A DNA stretch of 64,000 nt from Muscardinus avellanarius (GCA_963383645.1 OY726560.1:81511593-81575592); one strand, 5' to 3'; shown: positions 1-11,036, numbered from the stretch's first letter. Numbers and translations: made by a program. The notes: generated from the sequence alone by a model not told the origin.

Positions 1-455
1 ATGTTGGTAGTAACATATTATGTACACTGCACTTGGTAGTCTTTTTCCTGGCTCCCTCCTCATTCCCTTTTTCCATACAAGATACTGAGATAAAAAAAAT
101 TGGTGCATAAAGTTGATGAAATGTACATAAAGTTAATGGTAGTAATTCCTTCATTGATCCTACCTCTTCCTCTTACCCTTTCTTAGACCATCTCTCTGGC
201 TCCCTTACAGTTTCTTTTATTTTTTCTTATTTTGGTACTGGGGTTCCTGGAAGCCCTTCTACCTCCGGGCTACACTCCCAGACCTATTTTTTTTTAAAAT
301 ATTTTTTAGTTGGAAACAGGGTCTCTTAAGCCAGTGAGGCTGGCTCCAAACCACCGCGATCCTCCTATCTCCGCCTCCCAAGAGAGGGGATTACAAGCGT
401 GCGCCACCACGCTTGGCTCCCCTACAATTTCTTCTTAATTATCTGAGGCTCCTTT
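1..455 (-). mobile_element. L1 3' UTR fragment, split by a SINE
   Basis: Read on the minus strand, this matches the L1 3' UTR that lies on the plus strand at about 1,745-1,860, including the stretch around 'ggatcaatgaaggaat'. A SINE at 231-417 splits it. The left end runs out of the window. No ORF is present. The assignment rests on the internal match to the plus-strand copy. Confidence 0.6.
231..417 (-). mobile_element. B1-dID type SINE
   Basis: Reverse-oriented SINE: ID-derived tail first, then the B1-like head ending at 'ccaccacgcttggct'. Imperfect target-site duplications flank it (about 201-215 and 418-433). It interrupts an L1 3' UTR. Confidence 0.85.
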
Positions 456-463
456 GCCATAAG

Positions 464-1890
464 CCTTTCAATAAATGGTGTTGGAAAAACTGGTTATCTA
501 TTTGTAAGAAAAAAATGGAATTAAATCCTTACCTCTCACCCTGCACAGGAATCAACTCAAGATGAATCAAAGAGCTGAAAATTAGACCAAAGACTTTGAA
601 GTTACTAGAGGAGGGCATAAAGTTCAACACTCTAACATATAAACACAGGTATATCTTCCTCAACAAGACCCCCTCATATCTCAGAAAATTAAAACAAGAA
701 TTAATAAACAGGGTTGGCATTAAACCAAAAAGTTTCTGCTCATCAAAGGAAACCATCAAGAGTCTAAAGAAAAAGTGTATGGAATGGGAGAAAATCTTTT
801 CCAGTTATCCCTCTGATAGGAAACTAATATCTAGAATATGCCAATAACTTAAAAAGAGAGCTGGGCATGGTGGTGTACATTTGTAATCCCTGCATTTGGG
901 AGGCTGAGACAGGAGGATTGCAGTTTGTGGACAGCCTCAACTACTTAGCGAGGCCCTTCGCAACTCAATGAGACCCTGTTTCATAATAAAGAATAAAAAA
1001 TAGGGCTGGGGGTATAGCTTAGAGGTAGAATATCTCTGGGTTTTATCCCCAATGCCACAAAAATAAATAAATAAAAATAAGACTTTATAAAAAACCCAAT
1101 CAAGAAATAAGCAATTGAACTAAATAGACACTTCTCAAAAGAAGAGACACAAAAGACCAACAAATACATGAAAAAATGTTCAACATCATTAGCCCTCAGG
1201 GAGATGCAAATCAAAACTACACCGAGATTCCATTTAACCCCAATCAAAATGGCAAAAGTCCAGAAATAAAAAAACAACAATAAATGCTGGTAGGATGTGG
1301 AGAAATAGGAACTCTACACTGTTTTGGGGATTGCAAATTAGTTCAGCTGCTATGGAGATCATCATGGAGATTTCTGAGAAAACTGGAATGGATCTACCAC
1401 ATGATTCAGCTATGCCACTGGATAAAATATTTTGGGTATTTTTTCAAAAGAACTGAAATCAGAATATTATAGTAATACATGAATATCCATGTTTATAGCG
1501 GCATAATTCATAACAGCCAAATATGGAACCATCCCAGGTGTCTACAACAGATGAATAGATTACAAAATGATAGAATATATACACAGATTTCTACCCAGCA
1601 ATAAAGAACAAAATTATGTCATAAGCAGTAAAGTTGATGGACCTGGAAAACATAATGTTAAATGAGATTAGCTAGTCACAGAAAGTGAAGGGTCATATGT
1701 TTTCTGTAATATTCAGAAGCTACATAGTAATTAGGATACCAGAGGGACTCCAGATAATGGAGGAGAAACTTAAATGGAGCTAGGGAAGTTGTCTAGGGGA
1801 AGGGGAGGCTGGGAAGGGAGGATCAATGAAGGAATCACTTCCACTGACTGTATGTACATATGTGAGAATACCAATGAAAACATTTTTAAG
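464..1890 (+). mobile_element. L1 fragment: ORF2 C-terminal region plus 3' UTR
   Basis: The plus strand reads as the last part of L1 ORF2, starting near 'ataaatggtgttgg', followed by a 3' UTR to about 1,890. It is 5'-truncated: reverse transcriptase and endonuclease are absent. A SINE at 859-1,080 interrupts it. The frame is broken by stops, the longest open piece being 596-847. Inactive. Confidence 0.85.
859..1080 (+). mobile_element. B1-dID type SINE
   Basis: Forward SINE with head 'gctgggcatggtgg', a central A-rich linker, an ID-like tail and an A-rich end with AAAT repeats. It lies inside L1 ORF2. Confidence 0.85.
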
Positions 1891-2130
1891 TTTTTAAATT
1901 TTTTTTTTATTGGTGCATTGTAGTCAAACATCTTAATGGAGTACAAGATGGTAGAGGCATGCATGCACACATCACTCAATTAGCCCTTACCCAATTCCCA
2001 CCCCACTCCCTTCTCCCTCCCTTCTTCTCATGTTTGGCTTAGTGATTGACTTTGATATGTTTGTGAATGTATATCATTTACATTAGGGAATTTCCCTCTT
2101 CCCCCTCCTATATATATCTAAAGTCAAGAG
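1891..2130 (-). mobile_element. L1 3' end (minus strand)
   Basis: A T-rich start, then 'attggtgcattgtagtc' and a C-rich block of the kind that ends the L1 and HAL1 elements elsewhere in the window (14.3, 15.4, 29.7, 61.9 and 62.2 kb). Only the 3' terminus is present. Confidence 0.7.
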
Positions 2131-2550
2131 ATCTGTACTTAGATTTTCCTAGCTTAGCTTTCTACTGAAAATATTACTTTTCATTTTTCCAACCTGTTCT
2201 TATCATTCACAGTTTAGTTAGGATAACAATTCTTCCTATTTATTTCTCTAATGATTGAAAAATATAATTGACTGCAAAGCACTCAAGTATAAACAACATA
2301 TTTTGTTTCATACTTTTTGGTCAAATAAAATAGTGGTGTTCATATTTTACAGAATCGTATTCATTTAGAGTAAAATCTCTTTTTTTTCCCTTCTCTTGAG
2401 CATTCCTGCTTTATAAAATCTCTTCTTTTTCATTCTGTGTTTTTTTACTTACAAGATTTTTAAAATTATGAAATTTACTTTATCTGAAAAAGATATAGCT
2501 AGAGAAGGAAGAAATGAAAGAAGGAAGAAGAAAAAGGAAGAAAGTAAGGA
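2131..2550. other. Unassigned AT-rich sequence
   Basis: No gene or repeat recognised. A purine-rich GAA/GGAA stretch lies at about 2,500-2,545. Confidence 0.4.
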
Positions 2551-2554
2551 CTAA

Positions 2555-2838
2555 TATGTTAAAGGTTTGGCCACTAGAATGGTACTATTTGAAGGTTCTG
2601 TGGAACTTCTCGGAGGTGAAGTTCAGTGGGAGGACCCTAGATTATTGTGGTTGTGCCCTCAAAAGACCCCAGTCTCTTTTTTTGTTCCCTAGCTTTTGAT
2701 CCAAGTGGTTTTGTTCTACCACTGCTCTTGCCACAGAACAGAACCTTGAAAATTGTGAGACAGATAATTATTTTTTCTTTATAGGTTAATTTTCTCAGGT
2801 ATTTTATTATAGTAATGGAAGGCTGACTAACTCAGGCA
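2555..2838 (+). mobile_element. MaLR-type (ERVL-MaLR) LTR, degraded
   Basis: The LTR-like plan runs from 'tatgttaaaggtttggcca', through a GGAGG-rich middle, to a 3' end with 'tctcaggtattttattat' and 'ctgactaactca', typical of mammalian MaLR LTR ends. No internal region is seen, so it is probably a solo LTR. Confidence 0.65.
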
Positions 2839-2849
2839 GTAAACAAGGG

Positions 2850-3825
2850 AATATGGGAAGCCAACCAACCTGCTCATGACACTTTTGCCCCTGGGCACAT
2901 GCTCTGTATCCTAGGATTCTTGGCTCACTTTTGTTCTCAGGAATAGTCTCTGCTCTGATATCTTTACCTTGTCTCTTGAGACTCAAAGGCCTAAGTGGGA
3001 AGCACTCAATTGGTTAAGTCAGGTCATATGATCATGTCTTATCTGCCAAGGAGTCCTCCCTCAACTCTTCTTTCTTGCTTCTTTGGTTGGTACCCTGTTA
3101 CCCTTCCACTTTTGACTTTATTGGGCATTTGCCTATTTTTCTTTCATACTTAGTGATATACACTATGTAGAGCCACTAGTAAGGGTACCTTTTAATACTT
3201 GTTATTTTACACTGAATTAGCCTTGGAGGTTGACTGTGCAATGTTATTTAATGTTGTAATTACTGTAATATCAACATGGGCTCCATCTGCACATTCCTGA
3301 GAAATAGAAAGTGTATTCAAATTGTATCAGTTTAAAGAAAAATAAAATTGTGATAAATGCAAAATAATTTACATAGAAGGATGTGGTGTTTGCCTTTCTG
3401 AATAGCTTCCAGTGGGCAAGATGATACTATCTGGCCATGTGAAGGACCTAACTCCTCTTGGATTGGATGTTGGCAGTAGGAAGTGAGAGGAGCTGAATCT
3501 GGTCACATGCATTTCCTTCCTTCTGTCGGCCTGGGATGTTCTGAGATGCTGTTCTTTTTTTTTTTTTTCCAGTTCTTTCAGAAAATCATTTGTTATAGTA
3601 AATATTCTGCTGAGTACCTGCTCTTTTTGTCTGTTATGGAATGACAAGCAGTAGCTCCCACAGATCTCCAATGCACCCAGTTACATTGCATAGCATCGTT
3701 GCTCACCTCATTTATCTTTTTACATCAATCTCACTGTTCTGAGACCTCATTTCCTAAAAATAGTATTAGCACTTAATCCTTGCTATAGGCTCTGCATGTT
3801 AGTGGATGTGAAAATCCTAATGCAT
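2850..3825. other. Unassigned intergenic sequence
   Basis: No convincing coding region or repeat. The 100-codon minus-strand ORF at 3,369-3,671 has a Lys-rich low-complexity patch from a T-run, no recognisable domain and no supporting signals. Confidence 0.4.
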
Positions 3826-4318
3826 TGCCGGAGCCAGCCGGCAAAAGTACAGGTTCAGAAGAGAGGCATGAGGATGAAGAATTTAACTCTAAGAATTTGA
3901 TTCTCAGAATATTTAATTTATTCTAACGTGTGTGTGTGTGTGGGGGGGGACTGCCAGCCTACTATCTGTACTGGCTTACCCCTGCTCCTGGGTCAATATT
4001 TTCTACTGGTCGACAACTACGCCTGGGTCAGTATTCTCTATTCCGCCGACGCTGGGTTTGTTTTTCCAGAGGTATTTATACAGTTACAGGTCAGTCAATA
4101 TCCTCGTGCTACCACCACCAGAATACAATAAAGACCAATCCAAAGCACATATATTACAGATAGGTTAATCAGTACCCTTGTGCCATCACCATCTGATCTT
4201 CTCCCAGACCTTTTTACTTTGAACTTTCCATGACCCCAAACCTTGTTGACTTTGGGAGAAGGTCAGTCAGCTGAGTCAGAAACATCAATCTAGGGGAAAG
4301 CCTTAATGGCTCCCCACA
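3826..4318 (-). mobile_element. Solo LTR, class II (ERVK/IAP-like)
   Basis: On the minus strand the element starts TGTGGGGAGCC and ends CCGGCA, so it has TG...CA termini over 493 bp. The flanking hexamers atgcat (3,820-3,825) and atgcac (4,319-4,324) look like a 6-bp target duplication with one change; six bases suits class II retroviruses. A minus-strand TATA box (TATAAATAC) lies at 4,072-4,080 and an AATAAA signal at 3,917-3,922, in the right order. No retroviral genes flank it. The overlapping short ORFs at 3,928-4,168 are chance frames. Confidence 0.78.
4072..4080 (-). promoter_or_regulatory. TATA box of solo LTR
   Basis: Minus-strand TATAAATAC, about 150 bp upstream of the LTR AATAAA signal. 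Confidence 0.55.
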
Positions 4319-4377
4319 ATGCACTGCTTTATAAAGAGTGGATTTTACAGAGAATGAGCAACACATGCTCATCAATA

Positions 4378-4500
4378 TTTTGAATGAATCTTTTCAACTA
4401 TCTCAGAAATGTGGACAAATTTCCTTGTTAAAAGGGATAAATCTTTTGAATGATTCTTTTCAAGTATCTCAGAAATGTGGACATATTTTCTTGTTAAAAG
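4378..4500. repeat. Two-copy tandem duplication, 66-bp period
   Basis: The segment from about 4,380 recurs 66 bp downstream with a handful of differences; both copies contain 'atctcagaaatgtggaca' and end at 'cttgttaaaag'. The next SINE begins directly after copy two. Confidence 0.9.
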
Positions 4501-4695
4501 GCTGGGTGTAGTGTGCATGCATGTTATCCCAGTACTTGGGAGGTTATGACAGGAAGATTGTGGGTTTGAGACCAGCTTCAGCTACTTAGTCAGACCTTAT
4601 TTCAAAATAAAAAATAAAACTGGGCTAAGGGTGTATCTCAGAGGTAGAATGCTCCTGGGTTAAATCTCAGTACTGAAAAATGAAAGAAAGAAATA
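4500..4695 (+). mobile_element. B1-dID type SINE, diverged
   Basis: Head 'ggctgggtgtagtg', then 'cagtacttgggagg', a linker with AAATAAAA, and the ID tail 'ctcagaggtagaatgc'. More diverged than the other SINEs. Confidence 0.75.
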
Positions 4696-4699
4696 AAAA

Positions 4700-5285
4700 T
4701 CTGATTTTAAAGTTATAAACAAAATAACTTTCCTAAAAATGTACTCACAATTGCTATTAGCATTTGTCTCTATAAATAACTCAATATATAGATGAGCCAA
4801 AAGTAAGAAAGAAATTTCAAGATAACAAATTTTAGTGATTTTACTGTGGTCCAAACTACTGAATGGGCTCATGATGAACAGAGGTTCACTTCCATGCCGT
4901 TCCCATTCTGGAAATCCAGGGAAAGGGCAGAGAATTTATGACTCTTTTCTAGAAGAGATTTCAAGAAAATCCAGTCTTTGACAATATGTAGTGTTGATGC
5001 TACACATTTATAAATTTGGGCAGCAATGATTTATACAGCTATGTTTTTGCCACAAAGTTGTGAGGCAGGAGAAAAGTTGACATTTCAGTCATATTAAATA
5101 GATTAAGAAGAGCATAAAAGGACTAACTGTCTGAATAGGGTCAGACAACCCAGTTGGGGGCAGCAGTATCTAGAAAGCCTCAGAAAACTTTGTTTCCAAA
5201 CCCCATCATGTTCTATTTGCAAAATAAAAGAGTAGCAGATCCACACAGGCTTCCTGGGAATTTTTCTAAAGAGTCATTTATATAA
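4700..5285. other. Unassigned sequence
   Basis: Nothing recognisable. The short ORF at 4,660-4,872 is hydrophobic by composition only and overlaps the SINE tail. Confidence 0.4.
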
Positions 5286-5286
5286 T

Positions 5287-5697
5287 CCTAGCATGGTGGG
5301 ATATAGTTTGTAATCCCAGTGCTTGGGAGGCTAAAGTGGGAGGATTTCAGGTTTGAGGACATTCTCAGCAATTTAGCAAGACCCTGTTTCACAAAGAAAA
5401 ATGAGGCCAGGCGTGGTGGTGCACGCTTGTAATCTCTGCATTTGGGAGGCTGAAACAGGAGGCTCACGGTTCACGGACAACCTCAGCTATTTAGTGAGGT
5501 CCTCTGCAACTCAGTGAGACCTGGTTTCAAAATAAAGAATAAAAAATAGGGGAGGGGCTGTAGCTCGGAGGTCGAATGCTTCTGGGTTCCATCCCCAGAC
5601 CCATAAAAAAAGAAAGCAAGAAAGAAAAAGGCTGGGATATAGCTTGAAGGTAAAATGCCGTTGGGTTCAATTCCCATTACTAATAAAAAATAAAAGT
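5287..5697 (+). mobile_element. SINE split by a second SINE
   Basis: The outer SINE head occupies about 5,287-5,403 and its ID tail resumes at about 5,631-5,697. The inner SINE lies between them in the same orientation. Confidence 0.75.
5404..5630 (+). mobile_element. B1-dID type SINE (inner copy)
   Basis: Begins 'ggccaggcgtggtggtgc' and ends in an A-rich tail at about 5,605-5,630. Nested in the 5,287-5,697 SINE. Confidence 0.85.
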
Positions 5698-5699
5698 CA

Positions 5700-6040
5700 T
5701 CTGTACAATGCTTAGGTAATCTTAATTTTATCATTCTAGAATTTTTTTATTTTTAAAATCTAAGCTGAAACACTAAATGAAGTAAATGAAATAAAATGGA
5801 TCTTCAGAGAAAGCATTTAACTGCTTACAGAGTCTGTAAATTTTTTTTCTTCTTCGCTCTCTCTCTCTCTTTTTTTTTTTTTTACAAAATGAAGACAACT
5901 CTAGCCCTCCAGGGCTTCCATTTTTCTAAACCTTATAGCTACTCTCACACATTTACTTAAATACTGTGTCAACTTGTCCTGCTGCCTGTTTTTTAACTTT
6001 GATAGTAGCTTTCTAATGTAGAATATGACCTCTTCAGGGA
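5700..6040. other. Unassigned sequence with CT/T-rich tract
   Basis: Contains a (CT)n/T-rich run at about 5,850-5,883; otherwise nothing recognised. 'aggga' at 6,036-6,040 directly precedes the next LTR. Confidence 0.4.
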
Positions 6041-6195
6041 TGTTAGGCTTTGGATCTGGAATGTCCCCCAAACCTCATTTATTGAAGGCCAGCCTTGGTG
6101 TAGCAAGGTTCAGAGGTGGGCTGTGGCTAGCGGAGGCGAGTCATTGGTGGCATGGCTTTGACACTGTCCCTCTCTCTCTGCTTCCTGGCTGTCTT

Positions 6196-8070
6196 GTTTT
6201 ACTTATTTCTTGATATCACGCCTGTATAGATCACACACACAGCAGGAAGCACACCTTGGTTTCACAAGGGCATCAGGCTGCACTTTCAATTATAATACAG
6301 CATGAGCAATGTCTCTGGAAAACGTACGTTTATACACTTTAAACAAGTTAAAGATGGCCACATTATGATCTATGATAGTAACAGCACGATTTGAATTTCA
6401 CGACTAGACCATTTCTTTTGGATTTAGTACAAATGTACTCAGTCACTTAAAAATGGCAATTTAGAGAACCAGCCAATATTATAAAGAATCTGTCATGTAA
6501 AATTTAACCATTTACCTTTTTCTTTGGGAGCTTGGGTTTTCTTGTGTGTGGTGCTGAGGTTGGAACCCAGGATCTAGCATAATTTGGGGAAACTAATACC
6601 ACTGAGATACAACTGCAGCAACCAATTATCTTTTTAAAAAATAATCTAAGTTTAAACCTTTGTTACTGAATTGTTATGGATATACACTGTGGTAGTAACA
6701 AATTTGCTGTGGGCTATACTTAACTAGCTTAGTTAAAAAATTTGCTCATAAAGTATAACATTTTTTATTCAAATAAAATGGCTACATGAAAGTTTTTCTT
6801 TTCACACTTAAATAGGTTGCTTCTAAGTCATTGCTTCCCCCCAAAAAAAATCAGTCTGAGACTCATGTAAATGTTTAATTCAAACCTGTATCTTTGGTTC
6901 CTAAAATATTGAGCCACAGACCACTGTCTTGTCACGTGTGCACCTGTGAGAACAAGAAGCCTAGGGAGTCACTGCCACCCAGGAAGGGAGCAGCTCTTTT
7001 ATAACATCCCTAGAAGATACACAGCTGACGATCTGCACCCCCCAGCAGAGGCAGCGATGTAATAACTACACGGGTTAATTCTGTCCTCCACGCCTCCCGA
7101 AGGTCCGCGAGCTACCTGCTATAAGCCCTCTCTTTTTTGGGTTTCTCCAGGGCCTTGTCCATCGTTTTCTCGGTTTCCCCTAGACACTTGGGTCAGCACC
7201 ACTTGCCCTTTGGTTTATGATGGAGGCCCACACACGAGAAGCGGAACCACTCGATGAGGCACTTGTGGTTGTCGCGGCTGATCATCTCTCCAAGGAGACC
7301 TGACTGCACAGACAGTACGTGGGCTGATTGGGGTTGATGGGAAGGTCTGCAGGCGAGGCCTCCCTCTCTGCGTTGGTCTTGGAACGCTTTATGTTCCCAA
7401 GGCTTTCCTCTTCTTGGGTGTTCCTGAGGTGATGCCATCGTGGTCGTGATTACTGGACCTCTTCTTTGGATTCTGGTTGTTGCGCTGCCGCCGGGACCTC
7501 TTGTTGTTCGGCTTATCTGCCTGTGTGATTGTCTCATTCTTGGACTTATCTTGGTCAGCTCTGCCACTGTTGCAAGTGGGGTCACTGATGTCTTGCTGTG
7601 CCTCAAAGAGTTCTACGTGACCTGTCTGGTCCGGTTCTCCACCAGCTCCACCTCTGATTCACGATCTGGATCTTCTCATCACCAGCTCCTGGCTCAGAAT
7701 CAGGGCTCTCTGGATGCAGTGTAGTACTCGCCTCTTCTGAGCTCCATCAGTCTCCCGCTTAAGCTTTTCATAGTACTCATCCAATTCCTTTAAGATTTCT
7801 TTGTATTTCCCGTCGATGTCCCGCATCAGCGAGATGTTCCTCTGCAGGTCGAAAGGCAGGGACTCGACGGAGGTAGTCCTCCACATAGTTCACCAAGTGG
7901 ATCTGTTCCCTGTTGGCAGGACTCAACATGGTTCCCCCCGGGGTCCCTGGCAGCTCCCGGGGCTTTCCGCTCTCTCCACCTCTCGCCCCCCCCCCTCCCA
8001 ACCAGCACTGCAAAATGCAAACCTCGGCTCCACGCCTCACCATTCTGGCCTCTCAGGCCCCTTCCCAGGC
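6196..8070 (-). pseudogene. ING1: ING1 processed pseudogene
   Basis: An intronless, minus-strand copy of an inhibitor-of-growth mRNA, closest in my reading to the ING1 p33-type isoform. The start ATG is at 7,927-7,929 (MLSPAN), and the stop in the ancestral frame is near 7,112-7,114. Visible parts, in order: the N-terminal leucine-rich ING domain (7,659-7,929) with SLPFDLQRN and ETDGAQKRR, the basic nuclear-localisation region (about 7,380-7,540), and the C-terminal PHD finger with [11 protein letters not shown] (about 7,190-7,310). ING proteins bind methylated H3K4 through the PHD finger in histone-modifying complexes. Frameshifts (near 7,870, 7,640 and 7,200) and changed PHD residues disable it. 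Absence of introns indicates retroposition. The part 6,196-7,111 is probably 3' UTR, and 7,930 to about 8,070 is 5' UTR; both outer limits are inferred from the split MaLR LTR. Confidence 0.88.
6525..6625 (-). mobile_element. ID-like SINE fragment
   Basis: 'gtgctgaggttggaaccca' followed by 'ccactgagatacaactgc' is the reverse of an ID-type promoter region. It lies in the presumed 3' UTR of the ING1 pseudogene. Confidence 0.5.
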
Positions 8071-8224
8071 GGCGGGCAGAGCATCTTTTTTCTCACACCC
8101 TGCGGCCATGATGTTTCTGCCTTGGGGCCAGCCAGCCATGGGCTGAGCCTCTGACACCATGAGCCAAAATAAATCTTGCCTCTTCTCAGTTGTTCTCATC
8201 AGATATTTTGATCATAGTAATAAA

Positions 8225-8325
8225 AAGCTAACTAACATAAGGGCCATGATTCTCTACTTCCTTCATATACACCAAGATATCTTGCAGTGCTTGGGCATAT
8301 AGTAGGTGTTTACTAACTACATTGT
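8225..8325 (+). mobile_element. Possible MIR fragment
   Basis: Ends with 'gggcatatagtaggtgttt', resembling a MIR 3' end. Short and diverged. Confidence 0.35.
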
Positions 8326-8339
8326 ACTGCCATTACCAT

Positions 8340-8862
8340 GGCTTGAGTATCCCTTTCAAAACTCACGTTGAAATTAAATTGCCGTTGTCAAGGTAATAAG
8401 AGGTAGAACCTCCAAGTGGAGATTAGGTCAAAAGTGCAATTCCAATCCAAAAACATATACGAGGAGGGGAAGGAACCCTATAAGAAGGGGACTAAGAGTT
8501 GAGTGCATGTATTTTTCTGTCACTCTATACTCCAATATGATATATAATTACAACATACTAAATCAATACCATTAATAATAAAAGAGTGAAGGATAAAGGC
8601 TGTTATTGTGGAAGCAATAACAAAACTTCTCCTTATAAGAGAAGTTTGACTTCCTTTCTCTCTTTTGTGTGCATACTCACCCACCTTCTACCTGTAATGG
8701 GATTTCACAGAACAAAGACCCTGGCAGATACTAGTGCCACATTCTTGGGCTTCTCAGCCTCCAAGACCTCAAGTTAAATAAATCCCTGTGGTTTTTTTTT
8801 TTTTTAAATAAATTACCTACTCTCTCGAATCCTGTTATGTCAGCAGAAAACAGACTAAGCTA
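8340..8862 (+). mobile_element. MaLR-type LTR, interrupted
   Basis: The left part (8,340 to about 8,430) has the MaLR 5' pattern with 'ccaagtggagattaggtc'. The right part (about 8,590-8,862) has 'ctcagcctccaagacctc', 'aaataaatccc' and the end 'cagactaagcta'. About 155 bp between them, ending 'attaataataaaag', looks like a separately inserted retroposon tail, perhaps a short L1 3' end. Confidence 0.65.
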
Positions 8863-8877
8863 TGGGGATTTCAAAAA

Positions 8878-8960
8878 CAAATGTATAAAGAGCTTTGAAA
8901 CAGCATCTGACACACGCTGAGTACTCTACAGGTGCTGGCTGTTATCATTGCCTTGGAAGC
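8878..8960 (+). mobile_element. MIR fragment
   Basis: The block 'gaaacagcatctgacacacg' through 'taggtgctggctgttatcatt'-like sequence matches the 3' part of an ancient MIR SINE. Confidence 0.5.
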
Positions 8961-9689
8961 CACAATTATTTCCAGGGTTTACAATTAAGGCTCACAAATG
9001 CAGTCCAGGTAGGAGAGAAGGCTTCCCAAACCTTGGAAAGGAGCTTGGCACTAAAAGGGATGGTCTAGCTGCTAGTGAATAAGGTGATCACTGATTTAGA
9101 GCAAAACAGTATGAATGAATTTCATTAACAGAACCCGAGTCACCTGCAGCTCAGTTGCAGCTGGGCAATTGGTGACCAAAAGCTGGGTGGTATGGTGGCA
9201 TGTTAGTTACTTACAGATTATATGACTTGTCATTTAAAAATGTATCTAGTTATTCTCTGTCCTAGAGATATTGCTTTTAGATAATTTTTCTCCTTTTGCC
9301 TAACAACCCAAGAACTTCTTTGCAGACTGAAAACACAGCATCATCATTTTAATAAACTTAATACTTAGTTCAATGGGAGGATGGAGGTTTACTTCAGCAG
9401 CTTGCCATTGCTGATGAAGTTCTCAGCATTTAACATTTTAAGAGTTTAGTACAGTCTTATAGTTATTACTTTCACATATTTTGATGCCTTGATGGTATTT
9501 TTCTCTTTTGAGATTGTCAGTAGAATACTTGATTTGTTATGATGGCCAAACCCAGGGAGACATGAAAATTCTGCTGTTTCTCAGGTTTGCCATACTTATT
9601 CAGCACTTGGAGTTTGTTTGCAAGCTTCTATAGAAAAGAGATCTCCTAGCATATCAGTTGTTTTGTTGTTGTTTCATGGCTCACATCTT
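8961..9689. other. Unassigned sequence
   Basis: No gene, repeat or low-complexity tract recognised over about 730 bp. Possibly unique ancestral intergenic DNA. Confidence 0.4.
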
Positions 9690-11036
9690 CATTTTATTTC
9701 AGCTAAAATATTAACACATATTAATTTTACAGATTGATGGGTTTCACCATGCCATGTCCAAACATGCACACATCGTGCTTTGATGATGCCCATCCTCCAT
9801 TCTATTGTCTCTTTTTGTCTTCTCCCCCAGTCCAATTTCTCTTCTCTAATAGTCCCTTTTCCACTTGCAGGTTTGCAGGTTTTTTTTTTTTTTTTTTTTT
9901 TTAAGTTTCGGCATATGAGAGAAATCTTGTGATATCTATCCATCTGAATCTGGCTTATTTTGTATTATAGTTAGATATAGAATGTCCCCTAAAGAGCTCA
10001 TGAATCAATGTTTGGAGTAATATAATTAAGTCATGAGGGTTGTAACCTCATCAACCTAGGCAGGTGGGCTGTGGCTGGAGAAGGTGGGACCCTGGGATGT
10101 GTCCTTAGGAACAGTGCTTGCTTTTCCAGTCCTATCCTGGCTGGCTCTTGCTTCCGACCTCCTTATTGTGAGGAGCAAGCCCATGTGTTCTCCCTCTCTC
10201 TGTTTCCCCTTGCCATGCTCTGAGCTTCAGACCCTGGCCTCATATTGATTAGACCTAGACTCTCCAAGAAACTGTGAACAAATGAATATTCCTTCTTCTA
10301 AGTTGTGTGGTCAGTTCTTTTGGATTATAGCAGTGAGAATGCTGACCAAGACATTTTGCTTAACATGAAGCTCTCCAATAGCACCCATTTTTTTTCTGAA
10401 AATGGCATGGTTTCATTCTTCTGTATAGATGGATAATTCTGCATTCTGTATATGTATTTTAATTTATTTGTCTACTCATTTTTTGATGAGTACCTATGCT
10501 GATTCCATATCTTAGTTATTGTGACTAGTGCCACAGTCAACACGAGCATGAAGTTATCTTCTTTGTATTCTGACTTCATTTCCTTAAGACACATACCCAG
10601 AAGTAGTATAGTTGGATCATATGGTAGTTTAATTTCAGGTTTTTGAGAAACCTTCATACTATTTTCCATGATGGCTGTACTAATTAAATTCCCACCAACA
10701 CTGTGTAAGGGTTCCATATCCTTTCCAGCATTTGCTATTTATTTTTTTGATAAAGCTTTTCTGACCAGAGTGATATTAAATCTCAATGAACCTTTGAAAT
10801 GCACTTCACTGATAGCTAAATATATTGAGCATATTAGCATGTAACTATTGGCCATTTGTACTTCTTCTGAGAGAATTTTATTGAGGATTTTTACATCTAC
10901 ATTTATGAAGGATATTGTTCTATAGTTTTCTTTTTATGCTGTGACTGGTTTTAGTTACAGAACGATGCTAGCTTTGTAGAGTGAGTTTGGAATCGTCCCA
11001 CCTTTTATGTTTTATAGAGTAGTTTATGGAGCATTG
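9690..11036 (-). mobile_element. Old L1 3' region split by a MaLR LTR
   Basis: Minus-strand L1 3' UTR and ORF2 pieces. Part one (9,690-9,962) reaches 'gaatctggcttatttt'. Part two resumes after the LTR at 'gcttaacatgaagctctcc' and runs through ORF2 C-terminal sequence to about 10,870. It is followed directly by reverse-transcriptase-region sequence (about 10,870-11,036), so the middle of ORF2 is deleted. Heavily diverged, of the ancient L1M type. Confidence 0.8.
9963..10353 (+). mobile_element. MaLR solo LTR with 5-bp target duplication
   Basis: Begins 'tattatagttagatat', a decayed form of the usual TG start, contains 'ggaccctgggatgtgtcc', and ends 'gctgaccaagaca'. It is bracketed by ttttg at 9,958-9,962 and 10,354-10,358; removing one copy rejoins the L1 sequence. 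Five bases is the ERVL-group duplication length. Confidence 0.87.

Larger units (their letters stand above)
6041..8237 (+). mobile_element. MaLR LTR split by a processed pseudogene
   Basis: The LTR 5' part, about 6,041-6,195, starts 'tgttaggctttggatctgg'. Its 3' part, about 8,075-8,237, contains 'gccatgatgtttctgcc' and 'gagccaaaataaatctt' and ends ACTAACA. Together they form one MaLR-type LTR with about 1.9 kb inserted. 'aggga' at the left edge and 'aaggg' just past the right edge may be a degraded 5-bp target duplication. Confidence 0.65.

Noticed and set aside
3928..4168. Three overlapping plus-strand ORFs with internal ATGs
   Set aside because: They lie antisense inside a solo LTR, start in a GT/G-run and have no domain.
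7440..8154. Plus-strand ORFs in a GC-rich segment
   Set aside because: Antisense shadows of the minus-strand ING1 pseudogene.
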